In this document: piece by piece, positions 8,899 through 17,683 of the stretch
How the letters are laid out: every line of letters begins with the position of its first letter
Position numbering within the stretch: the stretch's first letter is position 1
From: Cedecea neteri
GTDB taxonomy: Bacteria > Pseudomonadota > Gammaproteobacteria > Enterobacterales > Enterobacteriaceae
Length of the DNA stretch: 64,000 bases
Assembly (NCBI RefSeq): GCF_000757825.1
Contig: NZ_CP009451.1
Coordinates: forward strand, 3,906,001-3,970,000
Reading direction: 5' to 3'
The notes under the pieces: model-generated
Database searches by the model: none
What the model was told of the DNA's origin: nothing
What the model saw: the letters and a program-made list of their open reading frames with translations, nothing else
Position numbers and translations under genes: made by a program

Positions 8899-9777
8899 AT
8901 GTTTACGGGAAGTGTTGTCGCGATAATTACGCCGATGGATGAGAAAGGTAATGTCTGCCGGTCCAGCCTGAAAAAACTGATTGATTACCATGTCGCCAGC
9001 GGAACATCGGCGATTGTCTCGGTAGGGACTACCGGCGAATCGGCTACCTTAAGCCACGACGAACACGTCGACGTAGTGAAGCTTACCGTTGAACTGGCCG
9101 ACGGGCGTATCCCGATTATTGCCGGTACCGGTGCTAACGCGACTTCCGAAGCGATTTCCCTGACGCATCACCTGCAGGACAGCGGCATTGTGGGCTGCCT
9201 GACGGTCACCCCTTATTACAACCGTCCTACCCAGGAAGGGCTGTTCCAGCACTTTAAAGCGATTGCTGAAAGCACCCATCTGCCGCAGATGCTGTATAAC
9301 GTGCCGTCTCGTACCGGCTGCGACATGCTGCCGGAAACCGTTGGCCGCCTGGCGAAAATCAAAAATATTATCGGTATCAAAGAAGCTACCGGGAACTTAA
9401 GCCGCGTAAACCAGATCAAAGAGCTGGTTGAAGATGACTTCATCCTGGTGAGCGGCGATGACGCCAGCGCGCTGGACTTTATTCAGCTTGGTGGCCACGG
9501 CGTAATTTCCGTGACCGCAAACGTAGCCGCGCGTGAGATGGCGGAAATGTGTAAACTGGCCACCTCAGGGCAATTTGCACAGGCTCGCGAAATTAATCAG
9601 CGTCTGATGCCGCTGCACCATAAATTGTTTGTAGAACCCAACCCTATCCCGGTGAAATGGGCCGCCAGGGAGTTGGGTCTTGTGGCAACCGATACCTTAC
9701 GCCTGCCGATGACGCCGCTGACCGACGCAAGTCGCCCGGTGATTATTAGCGCGCTTAAGCATGCCGGTCTGCTGTAA
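8899..9777 (+). CDS. dapA: 4-hydroxy-tetrahydrodipicolinate synthase
   Basis: DapA condenses pyruvate with aspartate semialdehyde, the first step specific to lysine and diaminopimelate synthesis, in the cytosol. The Schiff-base lysine is Lys161 (GIKEATG); Thr44-Thr45 (VGTTGES) and Tyr133 (LYNVPSR) complete the active site. Length 292 equals E. coli. The ATG at 8899 follows GAGGG. bamC begins 16 bp after the stop on the same strand and is probably in the same operon. The lysine allosteric region looks intact. Confidence 0.98.
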   Translation: MFTGSVVAIITPMDEKGNVCRSSLKKLIDYHVASGTSAIVSVGTTGESATLSHDEHVDVVKLTVELADGRIPIIAGTGANATSEAISLTHHLQDSGIVGCLTVTPYYNRPTQEGLFQHFKAIAESTHLPQMLYNVPSRTGCDMLPETVGRLAKIKNIIGIKEATGNLSRVNQIKELVEDDFILVSGDDASALDFIQLGGHGVISVTANVAAREMAEMCKLATSGQFAQAREINQRLMPLHHKLFVEPNPIPVKWAARELGLVATDTLRLPMTPLTDASRPVIISALKHAGLL

Positions 9778-9793
9778 AGCTTAGGGAGATTTG

Positions 9794-10828
9794 ATGGCTT
9801 ACTCAGTACAGAAGTCGACGGTGGCAAAAGTTGCTGTTGTTTCGCTCGCCATGCTGTTAGCGGCGTGCAGTTCCGATCAGCGTTACAAGCGTCAGGTTAG
9901 CGGCGATGAGTCCTACCTGGATGCGACCCCACTTGCGGAAATCCACGCTCCGGCGGGGATGATCCTGCCGATTCAGAATGGCGATTACAACATTCCGGTC
10001 ACTAACGGCAGTGGTGGAGTAGGCAAGCAGCTGGATATTCGCCCACCGGCACAGGCGCTGGCATTAGTGAACGGGGCTCGCACCCAGTTCACCGGTGATA
10101 CCGCCACGCTACAGGTTGAAGCCAACAAGGCGAGCGGCCTGTGGTCTCAGGTGGTGAGCATTCTGCAGTCCGAGAACTACGCGATCGCTCAACGTAACGA
10201 TGCCGGCCAAACCCTGACTACCGACTGGGTACAGTGGAACCGCGCTGACGAAGACGTGCAGTACCGTGGACGTTACCAGATTAGCGTGCAGCCGCAGGGC
10301 TACCAGCAGTCGGTCGTTGTCAAACTGCTGAACCTTGAGCAGGGCGGCAAACCGGTCGCGGATGCTTCGGCTCTGCAGCGCTACAGCGCGCAAATGCTGA
10401 ACATCATCAGTGCCGGCCTCGATAAGTCTGAAACCTCGCGCCAGAATGCGCAGGAAAACCGCAGCTCTGCCCAGCTTGACGTGCAGAGCGCCGCGGATGA
10501 CACCGGCCTGCCAATGCTGGTGGTGCGTGCACCGTTCAACGTCGTGTGGACCCGCCTGCCGGCCGCGCTTGAAAAAGCAGGCATGAAGGTGACCGATACC
10601 ACCCGTTCTCAGGGCAGTATCGCGGTGACCTACAAGGCGTTGTCTGACGGCAGCTGGAGCGACCTCGGGGCGAAAGATCCGGGTCTGGTGAACGGTGACT
10701 ATAAGCTGCAGGTTGGCGACCTCGATAACCGCAGCAGCCTGCAGTTCATCGACCCGAAAGGGCATCCGCTGACGCAGTCTCAGAACGATGCGCTGGTCGC
10801 TGTCTTCCAGGCAGCATTCAGCAAGTAA
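9794..10828 (+). CDS. bamC: Outer-membrane assembly lipoprotein BamC
   Basis: BamC is a lipoprotein subunit of the BAM complex that inserts beta-barrel proteins in the outer membrane. The signal sequence ends in the lipobox LLAAC with the lipidated Cys25, followed by [14 protein letters not shown], the unstructured segment that contacts BamD, and two helix-grip domains (about 100-215 and 230-344). 344 residues, as in E. coli. The ATG at 9794 follows GGGAG. Cotranscription with dapA is likely from the 16-bp spacing. Confidence 0.97.
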   Translation: MAYSVQKSTVAKVAVVSLAMLLAACSSDQRYKRQVSGDESYLDATPLAEIHAPAGMILPIQNGDYNIPVTNGSGGVGKQLDIRPPAQALALVNGARTQFTGDTATLQVEANKASGLWSQVVSILQSENYAIAQRNDAGQTLTTDWVQWNRADEDVQYRGRYQISVQPQGYQQSVVVKLLNLEQGGKPVADASALQRYSAQMLNIISAGLDKSETSRQNAQENRSSAQLDVQSAADDTGLPMLVVRAPFNVVWTRLPAALEKAGMKVTDTTRSQGSIAVTYKALSDGSWSDLGAKDPGLVNGDYKLQVGDLDNRSSLQFIDPKGHPLTQSQNDALVAVFQAAFSK

Positions 10829-10835
10829 CACTCAG

Positions 10836-10864
10836 GGGCCGGTTAATTCCGGCCCTTGTTATTT
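10836..10864 (+). terminator. Terminator after bamC
   Basis: Perfect 7-bp stem GGGCCGG/CCGGCCC with loop TTAATT, followed by a T-rich tail. It ends the dapA-bamC transcript just before the ERIC element. Confidence 0.7.
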
Positions 10865-10877
10865 AGGCCTATGTAGA

Positions 10878-10984
<107 letters not shown>

Positions 10985-11030
10985 AACCCCTCCGATTGCG
11001 CAAGCGATCGCTATACCTGGAGTAAGAAAG

Positions 11031-11744
11031 ATGCAAAAGCAAGCTGAGTTGTATCGCGGCAAAGCGAAGACCGTTTACAGTACGGAAAACCCGGATCTGT
11101 TGGTGCTCGAATTCCGTAACGATACGTCAGCAGGTGACGGTGCACGCATCGAGCAGTTCGACCGTAAAGGCATGGTAAACAACAAGTTTAACCATTTCAT
11201 TATGGCCAAACTGGAAGAAGCGGGTATTCCGACCCAGATGGAAGCGCTGCTGTCTGATAACGAAGTGCTGGTGAAAAAGCTCGACATGGTGCCGGTGGAG
11301 TGCGTGATTCGTAACCGCGCCGCGGGTTCTCTGGTGAAGCGCCTTGGCATTGAAGAAGGTATCGAGCTGAACCCACCGCTGTTCGATCTGTTCCTGAAAA
11401 ACGACGCCATGCACGACCCGATGGTCAATGAATCTTACTGCGAAACCTTTGGCTGGGTGAGCAAAGAGAATCTGGCCCGCATGCGCGAGCTGAGCTACAA
11501 AGCTAACGACGTGCTGAGCAAGCTGTTTGATGACGCTGGCCTGATCCTCGTGGACTTCAAGCTGGAGTTTGGCCTGTTCAAAGGCGAAGTGGTGCTGGGC
11601 GACGAGTTCTCCCCGGACGGCAGCCGCCTGTGGGACAAAGAAACGCTTGATAAGATGGACAAAGACCGTTTCCGCCAGAGCCTGGGTGGCCTGATTGAAG
11701 CGTATGAGGAAGTTGCTCACCGTCTCGGCGTTAAATTAGACTAA
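11031..11744 (+). CDS. purC: Phosphoribosylaminoimidazole-succinocarboxamide synthase
   Basis: PurC (SAICAR synthetase) joins aspartate to CAIR with ATP in de novo purine synthesis, in the cytosol. The N-terminal [11 protein letters not shown] is the ATP-binding loop; [12 protein letters not shown] and DFKLEFG are family signatures. Length 237 equals E. coli. Start ATG follows GGAG. No convincing PurR operator is visible upstream; the best match at 10998-11013 fits 10 of 16 consensus positions. An ERIC element fills most of the upstream gap. Confidence 0.98.
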   Translation: MQKQAELYRGKAKTVYSTENPDLLVLEFRNDTSAGDGARIEQFDRKGMVNNKFNHFIMAKLEEAGIPTQMEALLSDNEVLVKKLDMVPVECVIRNRAAGSLVKRLGIEEGIELNPPLFDLFLKNDAMHDPMVNESYCETFGWVSKENLARMRELSYKANDVLSKLFDDAGLILVDFKLEFGLFKGEVVLGDEFSPDGSRLWDKETLDKMDKDRFRQSLGGLIEAYEEVAHRLGVKLD

Positions 11745-11771
11745 CCACGCAATCGTTTACGTTGCGCAATG

Positions 11772-11800
11772 GGGTGCGTTTTTTGCGCACCCTGTTTTTT
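11772..11800 (+). terminator. Terminator after purC
   Basis: Stem GGGTGCG/CGCACCC (11772-11778, 11786-11792) with a T-rich loop is followed by TGTTTTTT. Confidence 0.85.
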
Positions 11801-11878
11801 CGCTGCCTGTTCTTATGGTAATCCTGCCGGTAACCACCTACGATCTATCCATTACAAGTTGTGAATGAGGATGAACGT

Positions 11879-12757
11879 ATGCGTTGGCAAGGACGTCGCG
11901 AAAGCGACAACGTAGAGGACAGGCGCAATGACGCCTCCGGCCCCGGCATGAGCATGGGCGGCGGCGGATTCCGCATACCTCGGGGTAAAGGTGGCCTGGT
12001 GCTGCTTGTCGTGGTTATTGTGGCAAGCTATTACGGCGTCGATCTTACTTCCTTCCTGTCCGGCGAGCCGCAAGTCTCCCAGCAATCTTCCCAGCAGCGT
12101 ACCATCAGTCCGAAAGACGACGAGGCCGCTAAGTTTACCTCGGTAATTCTGGCGACAACCGAAGATACCTGGGGTGAAATTTTCCAGAAAATGGGCCGCA
12201 CCTACCAGCAACCTAAGCTGGTGATGTATCGCGGGGCAACGCGTACCGGCTGTGGTACCGGCCAGTCCGTGATGGGGCCGTTCTACTGCCCGGCGGACAG
12301 TACCGTCTATATCGACCTCTCTTTCTACGACGATATGCGCAATAAGCTAGGTGCAGGCGGCGACTTTGCCCAGGGCTACGTGATTGCTCACGAAGTGGGT
12401 CACCACGTGCAGAAGCTGCTGGGCATTGAGCCGAAGGTGCGCCAGCTCCAGCAGAATGCGTCTCAGGCCGAAGGCAATCGCCTGTCGGTGAAAATGGAGC
12501 TTCAGGCCGACTGCTTCGCCGGCGTCTGGGGTAACAGTATGCAGAAACAGCAGGTGCTCGACTCGGGCGATCTGAAAGAGGCGCTCAACGCTGCCGAAGC
12601 CATCGGGGACGATCGCCTGCAGCAGCAAAGCCAGGGGCGCGTGGTGCCGGACAGCTTTACCCACGGCACTTCAGAGCAGCGCTACACCTGGTTCAAGCGT
12701 GGTTTTGACGGCGGCGATCCGTCCCAGTGCAACACCTTCGGCAATGCGCTCCGTTAA
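11879..12757 (+). CDS. ypfJ: Putative neutral zinc metallopeptidase YpfJ
   Basis: A 292-residue membrane-anchored protein of the YpfJ/KPN_00255 zinc metallopeptidase family. A Gly/Arg-rich N-terminus is followed by one membrane segment (about 38-55) and a peptidase domain with HEVGHH starting at His171 and the downstream [11 protein letters not shown] motif that supplies further ligands. The ATG at 11879 gives the conserved [16 protein letters not shown] start. It ends 3 bp before tmcA, so the two are cotranscribed. Its substrate is unknown. Confidence 0.94.
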   Translation: MRWQGRRESDNVEDRRNDASGPGMSMGGGGFRIPRGKGGLVLLVVVIVASYYGVDLTSFLSGEPQVSQQSSQQRTISPKDDEAAKFTSVILATTEDTWGEIFQKMGRTYQQPKLVMYRGATRTGCGTGQSVMGPFYCPADSTVYIDLSFYDDMRNKLGAGGDFAQGYVIAHEVGHHVQKLLGIEPKVRQLQQNASQAEGNRLSVKMELQADCFAGVWGNSMQKQQVLDSGDLKEALNAAEAIGDDRLQQQSQGRVVPDSFTHGTSEQRYTWFKRGFDGGDPSQCNTFGNALR

Positions 12758-12760
12758 TCA

Positions 12761-14791
12761 ATGACCGCAGGGACGATAGAGCAGCTGCAGCTGGCGACGA
12801 CGCAAATGCAGCAAACGGGCATTCGTCGGCTGATGGTGCTGGCCGGCGAAAGTGAATGGAGCAGCCAGCAGGTTGCCACGCTGTCGGCTTCTTTACCCGG
12901 AGACTGGCTGTGGGTTGGCCCTTCGCCTGAGCTGCCTTTTCACTGTGTCCCCTCGGCGGTGCGTAGCATGCTGGGACGTGAGTTCCAGCATGCCGTATTC
13001 GATGCCAGGCTCGGGCTGGATGCCGCCGCGCTCGCGGCGCTTTCCGGCATGCTTAAAGCGGGCAGCTGGCTGCTGTTGCTGACGCCAGACTGGCCGCTTT
13101 GGCCTTCGCTTCCCGATGAAGATTCCTGCCGCTGGAGCGATACTCCCCGGGCGATCCCTGTGCCTCATTTTGTTTCCCATCTGCAGCGCTGCATGCGGCA
13201 GGACTCAGAGTCCGTGCTGTGGCAGCAGCATGAGCCGGTAGTCCTGAATCGTTTTGCTTTTCGTCCTGACTGGCAGCCCGCGAGCGGTGCGCCTGAGCAG
13301 GAGCAGGCTGCCATTCTTGCCGAGTTGGCGGATCTGCAACAGGGCGTGGCGGTGGTGACGGCGGCCAGAGGGCGGGGCAAGTCTGCTCTGGCCGGTATGT
13401 TGGTTGGCCGCAGCCCTGGCGATTCTCTGGTCACCGCTCCGGCAAAGGCCGCTACCGACGTTTTGGCTCGCTATGCGGGAGAATCTTTCCAGTTTATGGC
13501 TCCGGACGCGCTGGCTGCCGAACACGATCTGCCGGCGTATGACTGGCTGGTTGTTGATGAGGCGGCTGCGATTCCAGCTCCGCTATTACGCCAGTTGATC
13601 GAACGCTTCCCGCGCGTTTTGCTGACCACGACCGTGCAAGGGTACGAGGGAACGGGGCGCGGTTTTTTACTGAAGTTTTGCGCAACGCTGCCGTCACTCA
13701 GGCGCTTCACGCTTGATACGCCGATCCGCTGGGCGCAAAACGATCCGCTGGAACAGGTCGTTGACCGGATCATGCTGTTCGATGAGCCGGATCTTGAGCA
13801 CTTCCCGCAGGGCGATCCGGTATTACAGGTCGTGGATCAGGCTGGCTGGTCGCAAAAACAGGAACGGCTGCAGCAGATGTACCGGCTGCTCTCCGGCGCA
13901 CATTACCGTACCTCCCCCCTCGACTGGAGGCGCATGCTTGATGCTCCCGGCCAGCATTTCATCGCGGCCAGCGCAGGAGATCTATGCGCAGGGGCATTAT
14001 GGATGGTCGAAGAGGGCGGGCTGGATGAAAACCTGAGCCGGAACGTGTGGGCCGGATTCCGTCGCCCCAAAGGCAATCTGGTGGCGCAATCGCTGGCGGC
14101 GCATGGTGGCAGCCCGCTTGCCGCTACGCTGCGTGGGCTGCGCATCAGCCGCATTGCCGTTCATCCTCAGCGCCAGCGCGAACATATTGGCGCCAGCATG
14201 ATTCAGCTTGCTCTGCAGGCCGCGAAGGCCCGATATGACTATCTCTCGGTCAGCTTCGGCTACACCGATGAGCTATGGCGCTTCTGGCAGCGCTGCGGGT
14301 TTGAGCTGGTGCGTATCGGCAGCCATAAAGAAGCCAGCAGCGGCTGCTACAGCGCGATGGCGCTATTGCCGCTCACGCCGGAAGGCGAGGCGTTAACAAG
14401 CCATGAGCGGCAGCGGCTACAGCGAGACTGGCCATGGCAAAAAATCTGGCTGGAATTGTCTTTGCCGCTGACCACGGATAGCCCAACAGAATTGTTGGCA
14501 GCAGACTGGGAAGAGCTGTCCGGCTTTGCTTTCGCGCATCGTCCGCTGGAAGCCTGCCTGGGCGCGTTGAATCGCCTTCTGCTGGCGAGCCCTTTACCGC
14601 TTCACGCCCTGCGCGGTCGCCTCGAGCGGCGTGAAAACAGCGAAGTCCTTAGCCAGCGGCTGGGGCTTTCTGGCAAAAAAGCGTTGCTTGCGCTGATGCG
14701 TGAGGAAGCTCGAAGCGCGCTGGAAAACCTGGATCAGGCAAGGACAGAGGCGCTGCGAAACGGTATTTTGCAATTGCAAAAATTCCACTAA
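12761..14791 (+). CDS. tmcA: tRNA(Met) cytidine acetyltransferase TmcA
   Basis: TmcA makes N4-acetylcytidine at the wobble position of elongator tRNA-Met, using acetyl-CoA and ATP/GTP. Domains: N-terminal region (1-180), RecA-like helicase domain with Walker A GRGKS (204-208) and Walker B VVDEAAAIP, a GNAT acetyltransferase domain (RISRIAVHPQRQREHIGASM), and a C-terminal tRNA-binding tail. 676 residues, close to the E. coli length. The start lies 3 bp after the ypfJ stop. Confidence 0.96.
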   Translation: MTAGTIEQLQLATTQMQQTGIRRLMVLAGESEWSSQQVATLSASLPGDWLWVGPSPELPFHCVPSAVRSMLGREFQHAVFDARLGLDAAALAALSGMLKAGSWLLLLTPDWPLWPSLPDEDSCRWSDTPRAIPVPHFVSHLQRCMRQDSESVLWQQHEPVVLNRFAFRPDWQPASGAPEQEQAAILAELADLQQGVAVVTAARGRGKSALAGMLVGRSPGDSLVTAPAKAATDVLARYAGESFQFMAPDALAAEHDLPAYDWLVVDEAAAIPAPLLRQLIERFPRVLLTTTVQGYEGTGRGFLLKFCATLPSLRRFTLDTPIRWAQNDPLEQVVDRIMLFDEPDLEHFPQGDPVLQVVDQAGWSQKQERLQQMYRLLSGAHYRTSPLDWRRMLDAPGQHFIAASAGDLCAGALWMVEEGGLDENLSRNVWAGFRRPKGNLVAQSLAAHGGSPLAATLRGLRISRIAVHPQRQREHIGASMIQLALQAAKARYDYLSVSFGYTDELWRFWQRCGFELVRIGSHKEASSGCYSAMALLPLTPEGEALTSHERQRLQRDWPWQKIWLELSLPLTTDSPTELLAADWEELSGFAFAHRPLEACLGALNRLLLASPLPLHALRGRLERRENSEVLSQRLGLSGKKALLALMREEARSALENLDQARTEALRNGILQLQKFH

Positions 14792-14863
14792 CTTGTTCAA
14801 TGAAACGGCATGGTCATCCCCTGACGGCGGCGTATAGTTGTCTCCATCAACCAGGAGAAAACC

Positions 14864-15559
14864 ATGAAACATGACCATTTTGTTGTCCAAAGCCCAGCCA
14901 CACCGGCCAGCCAACTGATACTGCTGTTCCACGGCGTGGGTGACACGGCGAAAGCGATGGGCGAAATCGGCAGCTGGTTTGCTCCGGAATTTCCTGACGC
15001 ACTGGTGGTCAGTATTAGCGGCCCGGACCAAAGCGGCGCTGGCCGGGAATGGTTCTCCGTGGCGGGCGTGACGGAGGAAAACCGCCAGCGGCGGGTGGAT
15101 GCCGTGATGCCAGCCTTTATTGAAACCGTGCGCTACTGGCAGCAGCATAGCGGCGTGCCGCCAACGGCCACCGCGCTGATCGGCTTTTCGCAGGGGGCCA
15201 TCGTGGCACTGGAAAGCATTAAAGCGCAGCCAGGCCTTGCGGCGCGCGTCATCGCCTTTAGCGGGCGTTACGCGGAGCTGCCGCAGCAGGCGTCTACCAG
15301 CACCACGATTCACCTGATTCACGGCGATAATGACAAAGTGATCCACGCGACGCATTCGGTAGATGCCGCCGAGAAATTACTTAGCCTGGGTGGGGACGTC
15401 ACGCTGGATCTGATTGATTCCCTGGGGCATGCGATCGACGACCGCAGCATGAAGGCGGCGCTGGATCACCTGCGCTACACCGTGCCGAAGCACTATTTTG
15501 ATGAGGCTTTGAGCGGCGGCGGAGCACCGAAAGATGATGATCTGATTGAGCTACTGTAA
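14864..15559 (+). CDS. ypfH: Esterase YpfH
   Basis: A cytosolic serine esterase of the alpha/beta-hydrolase carboxylesterase/phospholipase family. The nucleophile is Ser109 in GFSQG; Asp and His of the triad lie in HGDNDKVIHATHS and SLGHAIDD. The oxyanion-loop motif LLFHGVGD is near residue 21. 231 residues against about 232 in E. coli. A good ribosome site (AGGAG) precedes the start. It converges on ypfN through a strong bidirectional hairpin. The natural substrate is not known. Confidence 0.94.
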   Translation: MKHDHFVVQSPATPASQLILLFHGVGDTAKAMGEIGSWFAPEFPDALVVSISGPDQSGAGREWFSVAGVTEENRQRRVDAVMPAFIETVRYWQQHSGVPPTATALIGFSQGAIVALESIKAQPGLAARVIAFSGRYAELPQQASTSTTIHLIHGDNDKVIHATHSVDAAEKLLSLGGDVTLDLIDSLGHAIDDRSMKAALDHLRYTVPKHYFDEALSGGGAPKDDDLIELL

Positions 15560-15564
15560 ATATG

Positions 15565-15596
15565 CGCCTCACTCCGGAATCGCCCGGAGTGAGGCG
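15565..15596. terminator. Bidirectional terminator between ypfH and ypfN
   Basis: Perfect 13-bp stem (15565-15577 with 15584-15596; arm CGCCTCACTCCGG) and a 6-nt loop between the two converging stops. The flanking T-runs are weak, but the stem is very stable. Confidence 0.75.
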
Positions 15597-15601
15597 TCTG
15601 G

Positions 15602-15790
15602 CTATTTCTTCTTAGGCCAGTCGTCCTCGTCGTCCCACTTATCGTTAAAATCACGATGCGGCGGAAGCTCGGGTTTGTCTGCCATGTACTTCTTCGGATC
15701 TATCCGGCTCAGGTCTTTAATGACGTTAATAAACATCCCCACCAATAACACCAGGACGATAATCCACCAGTAATGCGATAGCCATTCCAT
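15602..15790 (-). CDS. ypfN: Small membrane protein YpfN (UPF0370)
   Basis: A 62-residue protein with one N-terminal membrane segment ([17 protein letters not shown]) and a very acidic, then basic tail ([15 protein letters not shown]). It matches E. coli YpfN; the function is unknown. The ATG at 15790 follows GAGGT and gives the conserved MEWLSHYWW start; an upstream ATG at 15829 would overlap the dapE stop. It lies 28 bp after dapE and is probably cotranscribed. Confidence 0.9.
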   Translation of the reverse strand: MEWLSHYWWIIVLVLLVGMFINVIKDLSRIDPKKYMADKPELPPHRDFNDKWDDEDDWPKKK

Positions 15791-15818
15791 GCTGATACCT
15801 CGTTCAGTTGACTGCCCG

Positions 15819-16946
15819 TCAGGCGACAAGCTGTTCCATAATGCGCTGGTACATCCGGGCCAGCAGCTGCAGGTCGGCGGCGTTTACGCATTCATTGATT
15901 TTATGAATGGTGGCATTCACCGGCCCCAGCTCAACAACCTGAGCCCCCATGCGCGCGATAAAGCGCCCGTCAGATGTACCGCCCGTGGTTAACAGCTGCG
16001 GTTTAATCTCATTATAGTGCTCAACGGCGTTCACTACCGCATCCACCAGCTTACCGCGTGAGGTCAGGAACGGCTGGCCGGAAAGCCACCACTCGACGGT
16101 ATAGCGCAGTTCGTACTTATCCAGCAGGGCGATAACGCGCTGCTTGATGTCTTCATCGGTCAGCTCGGTGCTGAAGCGGAAGTTAAACTGGACGAACATG
16201 TCGCCTGGGATAACGTTGTTGCTGCCGGTCCCGGCCTTCACGTTGGCAATCTGCATGCTGGTGGCCGGGAAGAACTCGTTGCCTTTGTCCCATTCAATAC
16301 CCGTCAGCTCTGCGAGCATCGGGGCTGCGCGATGCACCGGGTTATCCGCCAGATGCGGGTAGGCAACGTGGCCCTGCACGCCGTGAATAGTCAGGTTACA
16401 GGTCAGAGAGCCGCGACGGCCGTTTTTCACCACGTCGCCGACGATTTCAGTACTGGACGGCTCGCCTACGAGGCAGTAGTCCAGGCGTTCGCGACGCGCC
16501 ATCAGCGCCTCAACGACCTTAACCGTGCCGTTGGTCGCGCTGGCTTCTTCATCGGAGGTGATGAGAAACGCCAGGCGGCCTTTATGGTTTGGATGCTGGG
16601 CGACGAAACGCTCTGCGGCCACCACCATCGCGGCCAGCGAACCTTTCATGTCTGCGGCACCGCGGCCAAACAGCATCCCGTCGCGAATGGTGGGTTCAAA
16701 CGGTGGGTTGATCCAGCGGTCGGCATCGCCTGACGGGACCACGTCGGTATGCCCGGCAAACGCCAGCGTTTCGCCCTGTCCACGCCAGGCCCAGAAGTTC
16801 TGGGTATCGCCAAAATCCATGTGTTCAACGGTAAAACCAATCGCGCGCAGGCGTTCAATCAGCAGCGCCTGGCAACCGGCATCATCCGGGCTCAGGGAAG
16901 GGCGACGAATAAGCTGTTGCGTCAGCTCAATAACCGGGCAGGACAT
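15819..16946 (-). CDS. dapE: Succinyl-diaminopimelate desuccinylase
   Basis: DapE hydrolyses N-succinyl-LL-diaminopimelate to LL-diaminopimelate and succinate in the lysine/peptidoglycan pathway, in the cytosol. It is a dizinc M20 peptidase: FAGHTDVVP carries the first His and Asp, [12 protein letters not shown] the bridging Asp, [12 protein letters not shown] the catalytic Glu pair, and NATIHKINE the last His. 375 residues, the normal length. The start is 4 bp after the yffB stop, so yffB-dapE-ypfN form an operon. Confidence 0.98.
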   Translation of the reverse strand: MSCPVIELTQQLIRRPSLSPDDAGCQALLIERLRAIGFTVEHMDFGDTQNFWAWRGQGETLAFAGHTDVVPSGDADRWINPPFEPTIRDGMLFGRGAADMKGSLAAMVVAAERFVAQHPNHKGRLAFLITSDEEASATNGTVKVVEALMARRERLDYCLVGEPSSTEIVGDVVKNGRRGSLTCNLTIHGVQGHVAYPHLADNPVHRAAPMLAELTGIEWDKGNEFFPATSMQIANVKAGTGSNNVIPGDMFVQFNFRFSTELTDEDIKQRVIALLDKYELRYTVEWWLSGQPFLTSRGKLVDAVVNAVEHYNEIKPQLLTTGGTSDGRFIARMGAQVVELGPVNATIHKINECVNAADLQLLARMYQRIMEQLVA

Positions 16947-16950
16947 AAGA

Positions 16951-17307
16951 CTATACCTCGTTGATAAACTGCTGATAGTGAGTTTCGTTGAAACCCAGCA
17001 GCATAGGCTGACCGGGCGCGCAGAGCAATGGGCGTTTGATGATTGCCGGCATCTCCAGCATCAGCGCTGCCGCGCTTTGTGCGTCGTTGATGGACGCGCG
17101 ATGGGCTTCATCCAGCTTGCGCCAGGTGGTTCCGCGCGTATTAAGCAGCGCTTCCCAGCCGAGTTCTGCGATAAACCCGTTCAGCAGCGCGGCGTCCAGC
17201 CCGTCAACGCGGTAGTCGTGAAACTGGTAATCGACGCCCTGAGCTTCCAGAAAGCGGCGCGCCTTTTTGATGGTGTCGCAGTTTTTAATGCCGTACATGG
17301 TGATCAT
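16951..17307 (-). CDS. yffB: ArsC/Spx-family protein YffB
   Basis: A 118-residue thioredoxin-fold protein of the ArsC family. The motif [13 protein letters not shown] carries the family cysteine (Cys10), and [10 protein letters not shown] and [10 protein letters not shown] are YffB signatures. Structural work on the family suggests glutathione binding, but no arsenate reductase activity is proven. It is the second ArsC-like gene in this window (see yfgD) and heads the yffB-dapE-ypfN operon. Confidence 0.94.
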   Translation of the reverse strand: MITMYGIKNCDTIKKARRFLEAQGVDYQFHDYRVDGLDAALLNGFIAELGWEALLNTRGTTWRKLDEAHRASINDAQSAAALMLEMPAIIKRPLLCAPGQPMLLGFNETHYQQFINEV

Positions 17308-17455
17308 GGTGGCGGTCGGTCCTGTTTTAATTTTTCAGAGGGCAACCATTTTGCCGCAGGTAAGGGGAATTATCGAGCCGCGATTTCAGGCTAAATCATT
17401 ATTCTGCTAACAATATATTTGTGAAGGCGCTCAAGACTTCACCGCTCAAAAAGGG

Positions 17456-17484
17456 TTCAATCGCAGAATATATCCGCGTATAAT
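17456..17484 (+). promoter_or_regulatory. Candidate promoter of ypfM
   Basis: A perfect TATAAT -10 (17479-17484) lies 17 bp after a weak -35 TTCAAT (17456-17461). The predicted start is about 20 nt before the ypfM ATG. Confidence 0.55.
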
Positions 17485-17509
17485 TGCACCAACATCAAGA
17501 GAGGCGGTT

Positions 17510-17569
17510 ATGATCGAGCATGAATTAGGGCAGTGGAAAGACTTCATCGAAGATATGTTGCGCAAATAA
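17510..17569 (+). CDS. ypfM: Small protein YpfM (19 residues)
   Basis: A 19-codon frame that reads MIEHELGQWKDFIEDMLRK. It differs at only a few positions from what I recall of E. coli YpfM, a small protein found in the same place between yffB and acrD. A ribosome site (GAGAGG) precedes the ATG, a good promoter lies upstream and a strong terminator downstream, so it is an independent small unit. The product is amphipathic and charged, without a membrane segment; its role is unknown. Confidence 0.85.
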   Translation: MIEHELGQWKDFIEDMLRK

Positions 17570-17631
17570 GCGTTCCGGCATAAAAAGCAACGGCGCGATA
17601 TTCTGTTACTGAATACTCAGCGAACATCAGT

Positions 17632-17662
17632 AAAAGGCGACCCTTTAGAGGTCGCCTTTTTT
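17632..17662. terminator. Bidirectional terminator between ypfM and acrD
   Basis: Stem GGCGACC/GGTCGCC (17636-17642, 17650-17656) with four A on the left and six T on the right serves both converging units. Confidence 0.88.
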
Positions 17663-17683
17663 GTGGCCGAAGATCTGCGGCGC

